Below, piece by piece: positions 1-11,464 of a DNA stretch of 64,000 bases. The notes beneath the pieces are model-generated. The model saw only the letters and a list, made by a program, of their open reading frames with translations. It had not been told where the DNA came from and searched no databases. The position numbers and the translations under genes were made by a program. Position 1 is the first letter of the stretch; each line of letters opens with the position of its first letter. Origin of the DNA: Xiphias gladius (Eukaryota; Chordata; Actinopteri; Istiophoriformes; Xiphiidae); assembly GCF_016859285.1 (NCBI RefSeq), contig NC_053415.1:23503501-23567500 (forward strand), in the 5' to 3' direction.

Positions 1-715
1 TTGTGTTTTCATTAGTGTATAATCACCTAAAAATAAGAACTGTTGTGTTTTCCTTAACTTAGAATGAGCCCCTCGTGTCTACATAGGTAGTGTTACCTCT
101 TCGAAGGAACCCGCCATGTTGCACCGCAATCTTTCTACGGTAGCCAAGAAAGGACAAATCAAAGGGTCGGGAGGGGTGAGGGGAGGGGTATTCAGTTGGT
201 TGCAATCCAGAACCTCACCACTAGATGCCACTGAGTCCTACACACTTGTCCTTTAAAATGCCGCATGTGGTTAGCTTCTCAAGGCGGTAAGACGCTCGTA
301 CTGTAAACAATACGCATCTCAGATCAAAATCAGTCTTTGGATTTCATTATTAATGTAGGTAGAAGCAGAGCAGGGAATTCTGGCACAACTTCAAAGACTC
401 GCATGGTGCACGGAGAAGGGAAGAGGTCTGAAGGGGTAAAAAAAATCCAGCAACACTTGTAGTGTAAAGAACAATAGAGACAATAAAGTTGTTCTTTATA
501 CTACTGTATTTTTTACATCTTCAGACTTTTCCACTCAGATGTAGGTGAAGTTTTACCAGAATTCCCTACTCTGCCTCCACAGTAGTCCACGCCTCTGAGA
601 TTCCACTCACCGCGGAAGAAGAGCGCCATTTCATTTAGGCATCAATATGCGATTCATTAAAACAAATCAGATAGAAGCAGCGGTCGGGAGGTGAGCATTT
701 AGTTCAAAACCGTAC
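1..715. other. hcnl1 intron sequence at left edge; no exon recognised
   Basis: Downstream of the C-linker exon on the minus strand. I looked for the rest of the C-linker and the cyclic-nucleotide-binding domain and did not find them. The remaining exons are expected further left, outside the window. Confidence 0.5.
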
Positions 716-3700
716 CTCTTTAAGTGCTGAGGACACGGTGTCCATGACGTCCTTCTCGTCAAACCACTTCCCCCCGTAGCGAGCCTGGTAGTAGTTGCTG
801 ATGCGAAGCTGCAGTTCAGGTGGGAGCTTCATGAAGGTCATGTAGTGCTCCAAACGGCTCATCTGCAGAGAGTCACACTGTTCTTACAGACTGAAAGTAA
901 CGAGACGATGTTACGGTGCTTGAATGAAATGAAACATGCGTCGTCCCTCGTCTGTTTTCACACCGGCCACTTCTGTCCTACATAAGACTTTATGATAAAT
1001 AACTATATTAATAAAAATAAATATTAAAATGCTAGAATATCAACTAATGATACAGAATCACATAAAAATATATAAATTTCAATCCTTAAGTTAACTTAAT
1101 AAATAGATATTTGATTTAAAAAAATTATTTAAAAAAGGCATGAGATAATTCAATTAATCAATGTTTTTTTAGTTCTCCACTCCAAATCTATTAAATTATT
1201 GCAATAGCATGTGTAATATTTACTGAATATCAAATTCTTACAATATCATTAACTCAGAAGGTCTCTTTTTTATTCCTTTGATATAATATAATATGATATA
1301 ATTTTAAAATATCAGTGTTGATTGATTTGCTTTGCCCCCTACAGTATACATAAATAACCAAATAAACTAACAATGCAACAAAAAACCCTTAAATATTCTG
1401 GCAGAGTCAGTGATGTCTTTTAAATCCCTTCTTAAAACACATTTTTATTGTAGAGGATATCATGAGCTCATTTGAGTTTTTATTTTACTTTATTTCATTT
1501 GTCTTTTATTGAGTTTTGAATTCCCTTTTTATAAATTCTTTGATCTTACACCACTGGAATTGGTTTTATCTTTTCCTCTTTGATTTTGTGTTTAATTTGC
1601 TGCCCTGTGTGAAGCACTCTGTAAGTGCTCTACAAGTAAAAGATTATTATTATAATAAAATAATTTTGAGTTTGAATTGCAACCAATGTCAACTCATTAC
1701 TTGCTTGTGTTTCACTAAGTGCAATAACTTGTTTAGTACGAGCTGTATTTGCTGATGAAGGACAGTAATTGTCACTCGTGAGGACCTTGCTCTTGTACTC
1801 CTTCGCTGCCGGGTCGATGTTGGCAATCATGGCTGTAGCGTTGGCCACGAGGACGGTGTACATCAGACAGCCGGACACCATGCTGACCATGACGATCCAC
1901 ATTTCAACATAATCTGGAGAACAAGATACCACCGGGACAGCTCATTTAGCGTATTATGTGGTGTATTTATGTCTGAGAGACTAATGTGTTACACCTATAC
2001 TTGAATGCCATTAGTGCCTGTGGAAAATCAATAGTTCTCACTTGTTGGAGCGTCCATGGATCCATAAGAGAGAGCAATCATCTGCGAGAGAGCTCGAAAT
2101 ACTCCCCAAGAGTACTTCACGATCACTGTGGCATTCTGGAAGAAATATTTTCTTCATTAGTGGCACTATTTGTAGATCTGGGGCCCGTACCACTAAGCAA
2201 GTTCAATTAAGGGAAGGTTCTCTTGGGGTTATCTGGCTTCACTGAGCCTACTGCCAGCCGCCCCGGATAACCGGTATCACGAAGCTACATAGATACACTG
2301 TAAATAAGTGCAGGAAATATTGTAAGGTTCTTTAGTGTATACTGAGTATTTTTTGCCTTATTGTCAGATCATGAACAAACTATAATGAATTTGTGATAAA
2401 TAAAAAAAGTTACATGTAATGTCAGACTGTTTCTGCTACCAAAGCAGAGAGGAGAGGAGAGAGGAGGAGAGAAGTAGTTAATGTCTGATAAGGTTAATCA
2501 GACATGTTGTATTTATAATCACAGTCAATATTTAACGGTGTTTGGATTATTTTTCTAATAAAAGAAATCAGAGGGTTTAGTTTTTATTTCCAATTATTGT
2601 CACAATGACGTGATCCTCTGAAGTTAACCTGCTCCGGTGCCCGTTAGCCTTGCAGCATAGCGTTAGCATGTTGATCTACCCCAGTTAGAAGTGAGCCAGC
2701 CTCGTGATAATGAAAAACCGGAGTTAAAACCCACTAATCTTGCTTCGTGGTAAAGGCCCCTGAATCTTGACAACAGCAACAACAAATCTTCACGTGACTT
2801 TGAACTAATGCCTGTGGTGTAGATGTTTAAAGCGCCACTAAGTGTTTTTCTGTGCAACAATTTTACGCTATTAACAGGAACACTACTGGTGATACATATT
2901 ACATTTCTGGACGCGTTCTAGGTTTGCCACAGAGAAATTTCTTAGACCCTGTTGTGGAAGCTGGAACCAATGAATATTTGGTATTTTTGCTTTCAAAATG
3001 ACTTACATTCGAAAATCGATTAATCGATTGCTAAAATAGCTTCCAACTCATTTTTTTACATCATTCACAACAACTCATCAGTCACCTTCATCATTCACAC
3101 TCAGTTTGTCTAGAGGAAGTTTTGTGACATGAGTTTTACCATCAGGTTTTCTTTCCGGACCCAGCAGTCAGAGGGGAACTCCTCCAGCATGGGGACAAAG
3201 TACTGGATGCAGCCGTTCCAGTGACACAGCAGGAAAATCATCATGAACAAAGACAAGATGCGGAAGAACAGGCGGACCACCTCCAGGTTTGCATTTGACA
3301 CCTGTCCCGAAGAGATGACATGAAAGCATGCGACTTTATGGCACTTGGTAAGCAAATCGTAGACAGCACAGATCATCCTGGTGGCTCAGTTTGCTGAGGT
3401 ATGTGGCTTATGACAGCAGGATAGCGGGTTTAAATCTGGTCTAGGATCTGCCATGTCCTCTCCCAAGTCTATACTGTATATAAACAGTATACACTCACTC
3501 ACTTACTCACTGGCACAAAATATCTCCAGTGTTTAGGACAGTAAGTTAATATGTTCTCTCACTGGCTACGTTACACTAACTCAACACCCACTATGAATAG
3601 AGAAAAACCTTGACAATAATGTAAAAATGTTGACAGTGATGTTGATTAAGCTTGAGCAGAATTTGGTTAGAGTTATGTGTATTGTGCAGACCTAAGGTCC

Positions 3701-6700
3701 CTTTTCATGACTTTAACTTGCTGTAAAAAAAAAAGAAAAAAAAAAAAAAAGTAGAAAAGATGATTCTGGTTTATTACAACTTGGCTCGTACTTTCATATT
3801 TTGGTCATAATTTCTGTCAGTTATGAGAACATGGTATTCCTGCAAGTAACTGCTGAGATGTGGGACCATGACGACATCACTACAACAGAGTCCGACGGGG
3901 CAAGAAACACAAGCAGTCAGACGATCAGACAGACGGGCGTGTAAACAAGCCAACAGTTTAGCTAGATTACCTGCACCCCTTAATGTGCAGGTAAAACCGA
4001 AAGTGACTGCAGCTGAAATGTTGGCAAAAAATCCCTTACTGTACGGAAGAAACAATTACAGAGAGCTTGTTAAGTCAAAGTTGAACCAGAACATTAGTCT
4101 GTAAACTGTGATGGACATTTACAACGCAATAATCCAATTTTACCTTTGTCTTTGTTTCCTCTTCCAAATAAGTGTGTTTAAAACCTTTGTGATGGTCTGA
4201 CTGTTCATTTATGTTGCCTTGTTTGACTTCTTTTAAGCAATGTCCCCAATGTTTTCAGATCTCAGCAGGTAACTTTGAAAAAGAGACTCAGTTTGTTATA
4301 AAAATAAATTAAAAAAAACCCCAACAAAAAGCAGAATTATCCTTTGTTCCGTTATCCAGTATGCCTGATCTAACTCAATCTAACAGCTAATTAAATAAAA
4401 GTAACCAAACAAATTTATTGCACCCATCTTTCACAACATGCAGAGAAAAGACAGAGAAGCTTGAGTTATTTGCCAAGCAAACAACCCGCAACACCAACAA
4501 TGCTAGGACTCTGGTGATGAACATTAATATAATACCTTCAGCACCAGTTTTTAATAAAAGGGGAGGCACTCGACTTTGTGGAGAACTTCACTTATTCAGC
4601 AGGACACAGTGCACGATTGGGGAAACTCTGCACATCTGGAAGTCTGAGAAATACAGCCAAATTATCAAAGGGCCATCTATACGACAGCAACGTCTCTATC
4701 CCTTTACTTTTCCTCAGGCCTCTGTTGTTTGACCACTAAAGCGTGGTTACATTTGATTAGAAAAAGGAAACCTCTGCTAAAAATAAATAAATAAATAATA
4801 CAAGTGAATTGATTGTTGAGTTGATCGATGAGCTATGTGCCAGCTCTCGTTTTACAAATGACATTGTAAGTGGTCAAAGTCAGATTTGTCATCGGAGCCA
4901 GGTCTGGTAAGGTATCTGCAGGCAGGAGAAAGGTTGATTGAGTTTCAGAGGTGAGCTCTGAAGACTGTCTGGCGTTTGAACTTACTTTCTCCACTTCGTT
5001 GAAGAACCTGACCAGTCTGGACACTCGGGCGAGTCGGATCAAGCTGAGGATCCGCACAAACATCAGTATCCTCATCATCTTGTTGGTCTTGGAGGGGTTG
5101 TCATCGTTGTGGTATTGTAAGTCCTGGGATAGTAAAATTAAAAATGTATATTTACTTTCTTTTCAGGTATTTTCCTGGTTTATTATTATTATTTTATATT
5201 TATTTATAATATACTTGTCTTAAGTTTTTTCAAACCATCATTTTATTTCCTTTTCTTAAATACTTACTGTCTGTAAGGCACTTTCTGACTGCTCTAAGTG
5301 CCACATAAGTTTTTGATTATAAACCATGAACAGTTTATGTAAAATAAAGTGCAAGATTGTTTTGTGCACTGACAGATACTGCAGCAAACTGCTGGCTTTT
5401 TGCTGCTTCGTCAGTCTGTTCATTATTACCGCAAACAGCAGAATGTAGCCGATCGGGAAAGCAGCTATAACGTCTGGTATGAACCATGTCCTCAGGTAAC
5501 TGACTCGGATCCGCTTGATATCCAGAATAGCTTCCTGTGAGAGAGAGCGGAGCAGCAGATTGAGCAGATGGATGAAGGCGCTGTGCAGCACGTGCCACGA
5601 TCAGATGTATAATTTAACACTTGAACTGAACCAATATTTTGGGAGTTTGTCCAAAAAGAAGCGAGACAGTCATGTCAGATGAGATTTGCGGTGTACTCAA
5701 AGAAAATCTGAATTAATCTGACAGCGTTGTTGAATTGTTGCTGAAGCGCATGCATGAATATTTCAAACGGGGAAAAATCGTCTGAGAATAAATCTGGCAA
5801 AACCAGATGCTTGTGCAGTCCAGAGTAACCTCCACAGACAGAACAACACCACAGATGGGCCACTTGTGATTGACAAGATAGAAATCATAAAGCATAAGCA
5901 GATGAAAGCAAACAGGATATAGTCTGTACCATACTTTATTGGAAATATTATACTTCTCATTTATGCAATACAGTAATCCCTGTTATAAAATCAAACAGCA
6001 GGTGCCAATTTCGCCCATGTCCAGGAGATGAGAGGGGAGAGATTGTTAATCTTGCCTTTCGTGTATTGAGTAGATTACAGATGGGGCAGAGATGGATTGT
6101 ATGTGCTTGTCTGTACAGGGATTATAGTCTTCCAGATTGTGTCTGAAAATAGAGTACGGCCACTCTCACCTCGCCGTCCTCTGCTATGATGCCCATCCGG
6201 AAATTCAGAGCCACATCTATCAGGAACAGCGTGTCTGAAAACACGTTAAACCCCTCCCATGCCAGCCCACTGTTTCCATCCAGAAAAGCTATCTCCATGG
6301 GAATCCCAATCAGGTTCAGAAACGTGATGGCCATCATGCACATGATGTAGTAACTCCTACAAGGAAAAACATCAAGAAAACATATTTGAGCTTGTGTGAC
6401 TTTTGAGTAACCCTCAGATCTTGTTTTCCATGTAGGTTTGTAGAGGAAAGTCTCTGTTCGTTTGCCAGAAGGACTCATTAGACGGTCATGCTGCAGCCGG
6501 TAAGGCAAGCTGATTTTCTCTGCTACTGTAACTGCACATCTCCCAAGCCAGGGTTCAGTTTCCAGGCTCAAATAACTCTGCTCTCTGATCCCAGTTGTTT
6601 CATTTGCTCCCTGTATTCATTCCATTTGATTGCCTTATGGACTAATAATAACAATACTGCATGGGTAATGTAAAACCAGCCGTATGTGAAAACCTGTTCT

Positions 6701-7781
6701 CAAACAAGCCATTCGATCCATCTGTTATTTTCCCTTCTAATCCTCCACTATTATCTTTAAATTCACCTCACAAAACTGGAATTTCAAGAGTAGTAATCAT
6801 TTTAATTCTCCTCTACTGATGTTCAAATTTCAATTGCTCTTGTAGGTTACTGTTTTGCTCCGGTGTTTATTTTCTCTTTAAATGTTACACCAATTTAAGG
6901 GTTTTATGACATGCTTTCAGAAGTACAACACAAATAATTATCATAATGAATTATTGTATTGTTGACTAATGCTTAATACTACACCATTCAGCCACAACGT
7001 TAAAACCGGTAATTGGTTTTTAATTTTGTGGGTGACAGATATAATCGGTGTAGGGCAAAAACATTGAGTAGGGCAGCAAGTAATGACTAACTAACTAACT
7101 AATTTTCATTATTGATTAATCTGCTGATTATTTTCTCAATTAATTGATCTAATGTTTATTCTACCAAATGTCAGAAAATACAGAAAAATCCCCAACACAG
7201 TTTCCTAACATCAAAGGTGATGCAAGTTCCCTTCAAAAACACTTCAAAACCTAAAAATATTCAGACAAACAGCGAATCTGTGAATCCGAGAAACTGGAGC
7301 TAGAAAATGTTCGGCATTTTTTGATTAATTATAAAAATAGTTTCAGATTATTTTCTATCGATGAATAATTAATCAATTAAAGGACTAATTATTTAAGCTC
7401 TAATATGGATAAAGATTGTAAGATAAAATAAAATGGGATAAGATAACACTGTATTAATCCCAGGAGCAAAATGAAGCAAATAATTACCTATAAAAACTTA
7501 CTGAAACTACACAACTTTAAAAGATACAGTCACACTGAATGTGGGGGTAGTGTCTCAGTACAGGACTGGCCTCAATCTATCAGATATATTAAATACCTCA
7601 TGAGGCTGAAAGGGTGAATTACAAAGACTCCGCTCTCCAGCTGTCGGATGCACTCCTTCTCCACGGCCACCTCGCTGCCGTACACGTACAACGACTGTCT
7701 GTTCAGCTGCGGGAGAAGCAGGGCTCTCCATCCACAGGTGGCCATACTGCATCCCACGGCGGGACCTTTTAGTTTCTCCAT
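716..7781 (-). CDS. hcnl1: HCN-like voltage-gated proton channel HCNL1 (5' part, continues past left edge)
   Basis: Coding exons in transcript order: 7781-7597, 6356-6170, 5534-5430, 5123-4986, 3301-3140, 2135-2042, 1913-1786, 862-716 (382 codons). The reading phase is intact across all junctions. Seen: an N-terminal HCN-type segment (SLYVYGSEVAVEKE, VIHPFS), S1-S3, S4 (KMMRILMFVRILSLIRLARV), S5 (LLCHWNGCIQYFVP), a pore helix, S6 (VMVSMVSGCLMY) and the first C-linker helices. S4 has Met180 where HCN channels have Arg. The filter is S282-Y283-G284 instead of GYG. Known: zebrafish HCNL1 conducts protons through its voltage sensor because a methionine interrupts the S4 arginines, while its pore is non-conducting; it occurs in sperm. 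The start at 7781 has G at -3 and +4, but the frame stays open upstream through a CAG repeat. The cyclic-nucleotide-binding domain must lie beyond base 1. The exon 7 donor (AAG|GTCCTC) is weak. Confidence 0.88.
863..1785. other. hcnl1 intron 7, AT-rich
   Basis: AT-rich intron between the S6 and C-linker exons. No gene, and no repeat that I recognise. Confidence 0.6.
2180..2760. mobile_element. MITE-like element with terminal inverted repeats, in hcnl1 intron 5
   Basis: The left end reads GGGGCCCGTACCACTAAG. The right end is its inverse with 3 mismatches over 22 bases, closing in TAAAGGCCCC. The subterminal parts (a TTATCTGGCTTCACT-like stretch) are also loosely inverted. There is no coding capacity in its 581 bases, so it is a non-autonomous DNA transposon copy. 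The superfamily is not assigned because no clear target-site duplication is visible. Confidence 0.7.
3378..3462 (+). repeat. tRNA-derived SINE-like fragment in hcnl1 intron 4
   Basis: GTGGCTCAGTTTGCTGAGG resembles a tRNA A box and GCGGGTTTAAATCTGG a B box, about 38 bases apart. This is the layout of a SINE head. There is no cloverleaf good enough to call a functional tRNA. The rest of this intron (3302-4985) holds A-rich runs near 3725-3752 and 4786-4797, and no gene that I recognise. Confidence 0.4.
6976..7402. repeat. Teleost interspersed repeats in hcnl1 intron 1
   Basis: At 6990-7015 there is an ATTCAGCCACAACGTTAAAACC-type repeat end. From about 7070 to 7402 there is a MITE-like unit of the kind starting 'GGCTGCAACTAACGATTATTTTCATTA' in fish genomes, with inverted ATTAATCAATTAA-type ends. 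Related fragments recur in this window at about 10683-10932, 13402-13702, 15784-15905, 24452-24500, 34919-35125, 39117-39165 and 55503-55530. Classification is from memory of fish repeats. Confidence 0.55.
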
Positions 7782-7829
7782 TGCCCAACCTCGGTCCCCT
7801 CTGATCAGCCGAACGCACAGGCCATCCCC

Positions 7830-7832
<3 letters not shown>

Positions 7833-7907
<75 letters not shown>
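7833..7907 (-). repeat. (CAG)25 trinucleotide repeat beside the hcnl1 start
   Basis: There are 25 uninterrupted CTG units on the plus strand, which are CAG on the hcnl1 strand. They lie 52 bases upstream of the ATG at 7781 and in frame with it. The frame is open from about 8099 downward with no in-frame ATG above 7781, so the repeat is either 5' UTR or polyglutamine (then K, Q, N on its upstream side) of an isoform starting in an unseen exon. A possible acceptor for such an exon is at 8021/8020. Confidence 0.95.
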
Positions 7908-7910
<3 letters not shown>

Positions 7911-10900
7911 CTGGTTCTCCCTCTCAGGACGAGTGGAGTCTGACTCTACCAGTCCTGACCTCCCCTCTTTGTCACAAGGTAATTTTCCATCAAGGCTCCC
8001 AACCTCAGGGCTTACTGAAGCTGTGTGGAGAAAGGCGAGTGGATACCCGCCTTTCTGCTCTCTCCCTCCCTCCCTCCCTCCCTCTCCATCAGCCTCTCTC
8101 TATTCCTGCCCCCACCCAACCCCTCCACCTCTTTTCTTTTTTCCCAGCTCATCAACTATTCAGTATCTGTGTCTCATCCCCACATGAATCAAGCCATGTC
8201 AAGAGGGCAGGGTTCAACTCACATTAATACCGAAGACAATGGCATGTGTGTGTGTGTGTGTATGCATGTGTGTGGAGGGGATCACAATTATTGCATGTGA
8301 ACTAGACATCCGGCAGTGTGTGCAGGGGCAAGTTCAGTCCGAGCCATCCCTACCAGCGATGTAATTAAACACTGTACTGTGTTACCTGATGCTGTACATA
8401 TGCTTGCAGCTCTGAGCGAGCTCCTGTGTTGTTTGTTTGCACATTTCACATCAGTAGAAAGAAAAAAAAAAGAATCAGGCTGAAATATTTCATTTTGAGG
8501 ATTACAAAGTAGAAGTTTGGGATTGAATTCATCTGGATCTTTTCACTTTTTCTTGGAGGGTTGGTTAGGATCCGTTGCGAGAAAACTTGCAATGGATTAA
8601 CCGAGGGGTCCTGTCAGCGGGTAAGGTGAATCACCAGCAGCTTAGTGCGTGACATGTGTCAAGATTACTGTTTTTTTCAGATTATCTTTGGATAACTGCA
8701 CACAGGTACAAGATACACTGGAAGTGATTATACGGAAGAACAAAAAGACCACTTTTCCCCGCTTACATATGGATCAAGTCCGCAGGCGTAGTGATTTCTT
8801 TTAGTTCAGAATTTGCAGGGTAAGTGCAATGCTACAGTGAGACGCGATAGACTTCCAACCTGCCTCTCCTCTGATGCCCCTTCTGAAATATGCTTCAACC
8901 CCTTGTGACCCTGAACAGGAATAGAGCAGTTTAGAAAACTGTCGGATGTCATACCCGTTGTAGTTTTTATTTTAGTAACTTGTAACTGTTAAGCATTAAA
9001 TCCGAATTACAATTTTCAACTAACATAATAATCTTTTTCTGGCAACAACATCTGGCTGAGCAAAGGGAGCATGTGGGCCAACTCTGGGCAAGACAAACTT
9101 CTCTACCGAACCAGTCTTAAAGCAGGTCGACAGAAACAACAAAGTGGGTTGTTTTTTCATTGCCTTCCCAAAGGACCCACATGACCATTTCAAAAACTAT
9201 TCATGCAAGTGTTTTCTGACCTGTTCCCTCTACGGTTGAGGTCTGGTCAAGCACAATACAGATTCCACATGTATTTGGTCAAAGTTAGGGAAAGATCGTG
9301 GTCATGGTCAAAAGAAACCAATGTTTTGGGTGAGACGCTTTGTACACAAAACCCTCCTCCGCAATACAACATCGAACTACTCACGTCTTCACTTCTGTCA
9401 TTACTCACACGAGCACAATCACGCCCCAATTAAGTGTTTGAAAAAAATGGTAGATGCTGTCGTAGAGACAGTCTCTTAAGTACCCTAAACAGCAGCTACC
9501 GAGAGAAAGTGAAGCATTTCTCAGTTACTTTTGCAGACACTGGACCTCTCTAAAGGGTCTCGGCATCTTTACCACTCCCCAGCTCACTTTATTAGGTTGG
9601 TTTTCAGACTGACATTTGCGGTCCAGTGCAACAACAGGCATGTCTGAGCTGTTGTGGGTGGGTCTTTTGCTTTGGTTGTGTCAAAAACCACTGGTGTTTA
9701 TAATCCAATTGTTGAATTACATTACAATGTGATCTAAGTGAATGTCCGGTTAGTTCTTTTCTGGAGCACTGCCGTGCAATGTTCTGTGTGTTGGTATGTG
9801 ACAAGTTCTCTGTTCCAACAAAGAACAAGGCTTATTGGAATATACAGCACGTGGGAGAATATTCGCTGGGTGCATGGCAAATACCAATCAAACAAAAAAA
9901 AACAAAACGAACAAACAAACAAACAAACAAAAAAGACAGAGTGCTTACAATTCTGCTTTCATAGATGCTGCTGGAAGCTTTCAGCAGACAGGAAGAGGAG
10001 GCGGCACGCGGTCAGGACCTCGGCTGTAGACCTACACCTCACCTCCTTCAGGGGGCAGATTTCTGCAGGAAACGCCAAAAGAAAGACAGACTTCAAATAA
10101 AACTGATATTGAATTACAGGGTATTTAAATGCTGCCTGTATATTCAGCATTTTGCCTTTTTAAAGTGCAACACAATATTGGCTCTAATGCTGTGGAGAGC
10201 AAAGAAAAGACTGCAGCAGAATGTGTTTCAAATGGAGGTGCATATCTATCACACAGGGCGAGCAAACAAACAATATGCTTACTTATTCATTTATCTAGCA
10301 CACAGCTGGCCCTCAAACTAGAATAAGTGACTCAGTGCTTCTGCTTACGCACTGCTTTGCTGTGCTGACGCAGTGTAGACCCAGCAGACATGTGAAAACG
10401 CACACATACCTTAAGCATTGTCGGACAGAAGATGAACATTTTTCATCTTACAAAACTCCCGTGACATTGTAGTGTATGCTGTACCCATCAGCAATATTTT
10501 TTTTACAGCACAGAATATGATATCTGCCAAAGTAGCTGGTAGTGTAGAAAAAACAATAGTTCTGTGTGGTGGTTTATGTCAATTTTCCACTCATACAGTT
10601 CTTTTTTTTTTTATTATCAATAAACAGCAAAAGCACTTGTGCAGTTACACATATTGATATTTTACACCAACACACATCAGTGTAGTGCTGAAACAATTAG
10701 TCAATTAACAAAAAAAAATAAAAAATAAAGTAAGTAAAACATTTTCTGGTCCCAGATTTTCAATGTGAGGATTTGCTGCTTTTACTCTGTTTACTATCCC
10801 TGTATCAATTTAAACTGAATTTCTTTGGATTTTGTTGGTTAGTTCTGTTGTTTAGAGAAAACAAGCAATTCAAAGACATCACATTTTGGATGCCGGAAAT

Positions 10901-11426
10901 TGGACCTGATTCGTAATTTTATAGATTAAATAATTATTCTGAAAAAATAATGGATAGTGTACTGACTTCCATCCAGCTATACCGCTTATCCTGCGAGGGT
11001 AGCGGGGGGTTGGGGTGTTTTGCTAATCCCAGCTGACATTGGGAGACAGAGGCAGGGTACACCCTGCACGGGCGGCCAGTCTATCACGGGGCTGAGATAT
11101 AGAGACGAACAACCAGTCACGCTCACATTTCACACTGTGCTGAACTCAACGTGCCCTTACAGCAGCTTTAGTAGCAGCTCTTGATGTGAAAGAGCAGTAA
11201 TGGGAATTTTGCATGTACTGTCAGAGCCCGACAGGGAAGAGAGGGAGACACTCACTTTCATCTCATATGGCAGTTTATAAAAAGGATTATCTGAATTTTT
11301 ATATCATGATATGGGAACAATGGCGCATCAGTAGCAACTTCATCAGTTCTGAGGTGCAAAATAATGAATTTTCCTTGTATTCACTTTTTATAGGTCAGGG
11401 AAAATGTGTGGTTGTTTGTTTTGTCT

Positions 11427-11464
<38 letters not shown>

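Noticed and set aside
540-640. Minus-strand GCGCTCTTCTTCCGCG|GTGAGT donor-like site as the next hcnl1 exon
   Set aside because: No acceptor at a workable distance and no C-linker or CNBD homology.
3378-3462. Possible tRNA gene
   Set aside because: A- and B-box-like words are present but the arms do not pair; a SINE head explains it better.
3868-4104. Short frame MTTSLQQSPTGQ...
   Set aside because: Lies in an hcnl1 intron, matches no family, and has no splice signals that fit.
5535-5598. Extension of the hcnl1 S2-S3 exon upstream to an ATG at 5591
   Set aside because: The acceptor CTCTCACAG at 5535 and the phase with the previous exon end the exon at 5534.
7648-8187. Plus-strand open frame with a run of 25 cysteines
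   Set aside because: It is the antisense reading of the hcnl1 exon and its CAG repeat. Nothing else in it looks like protein.
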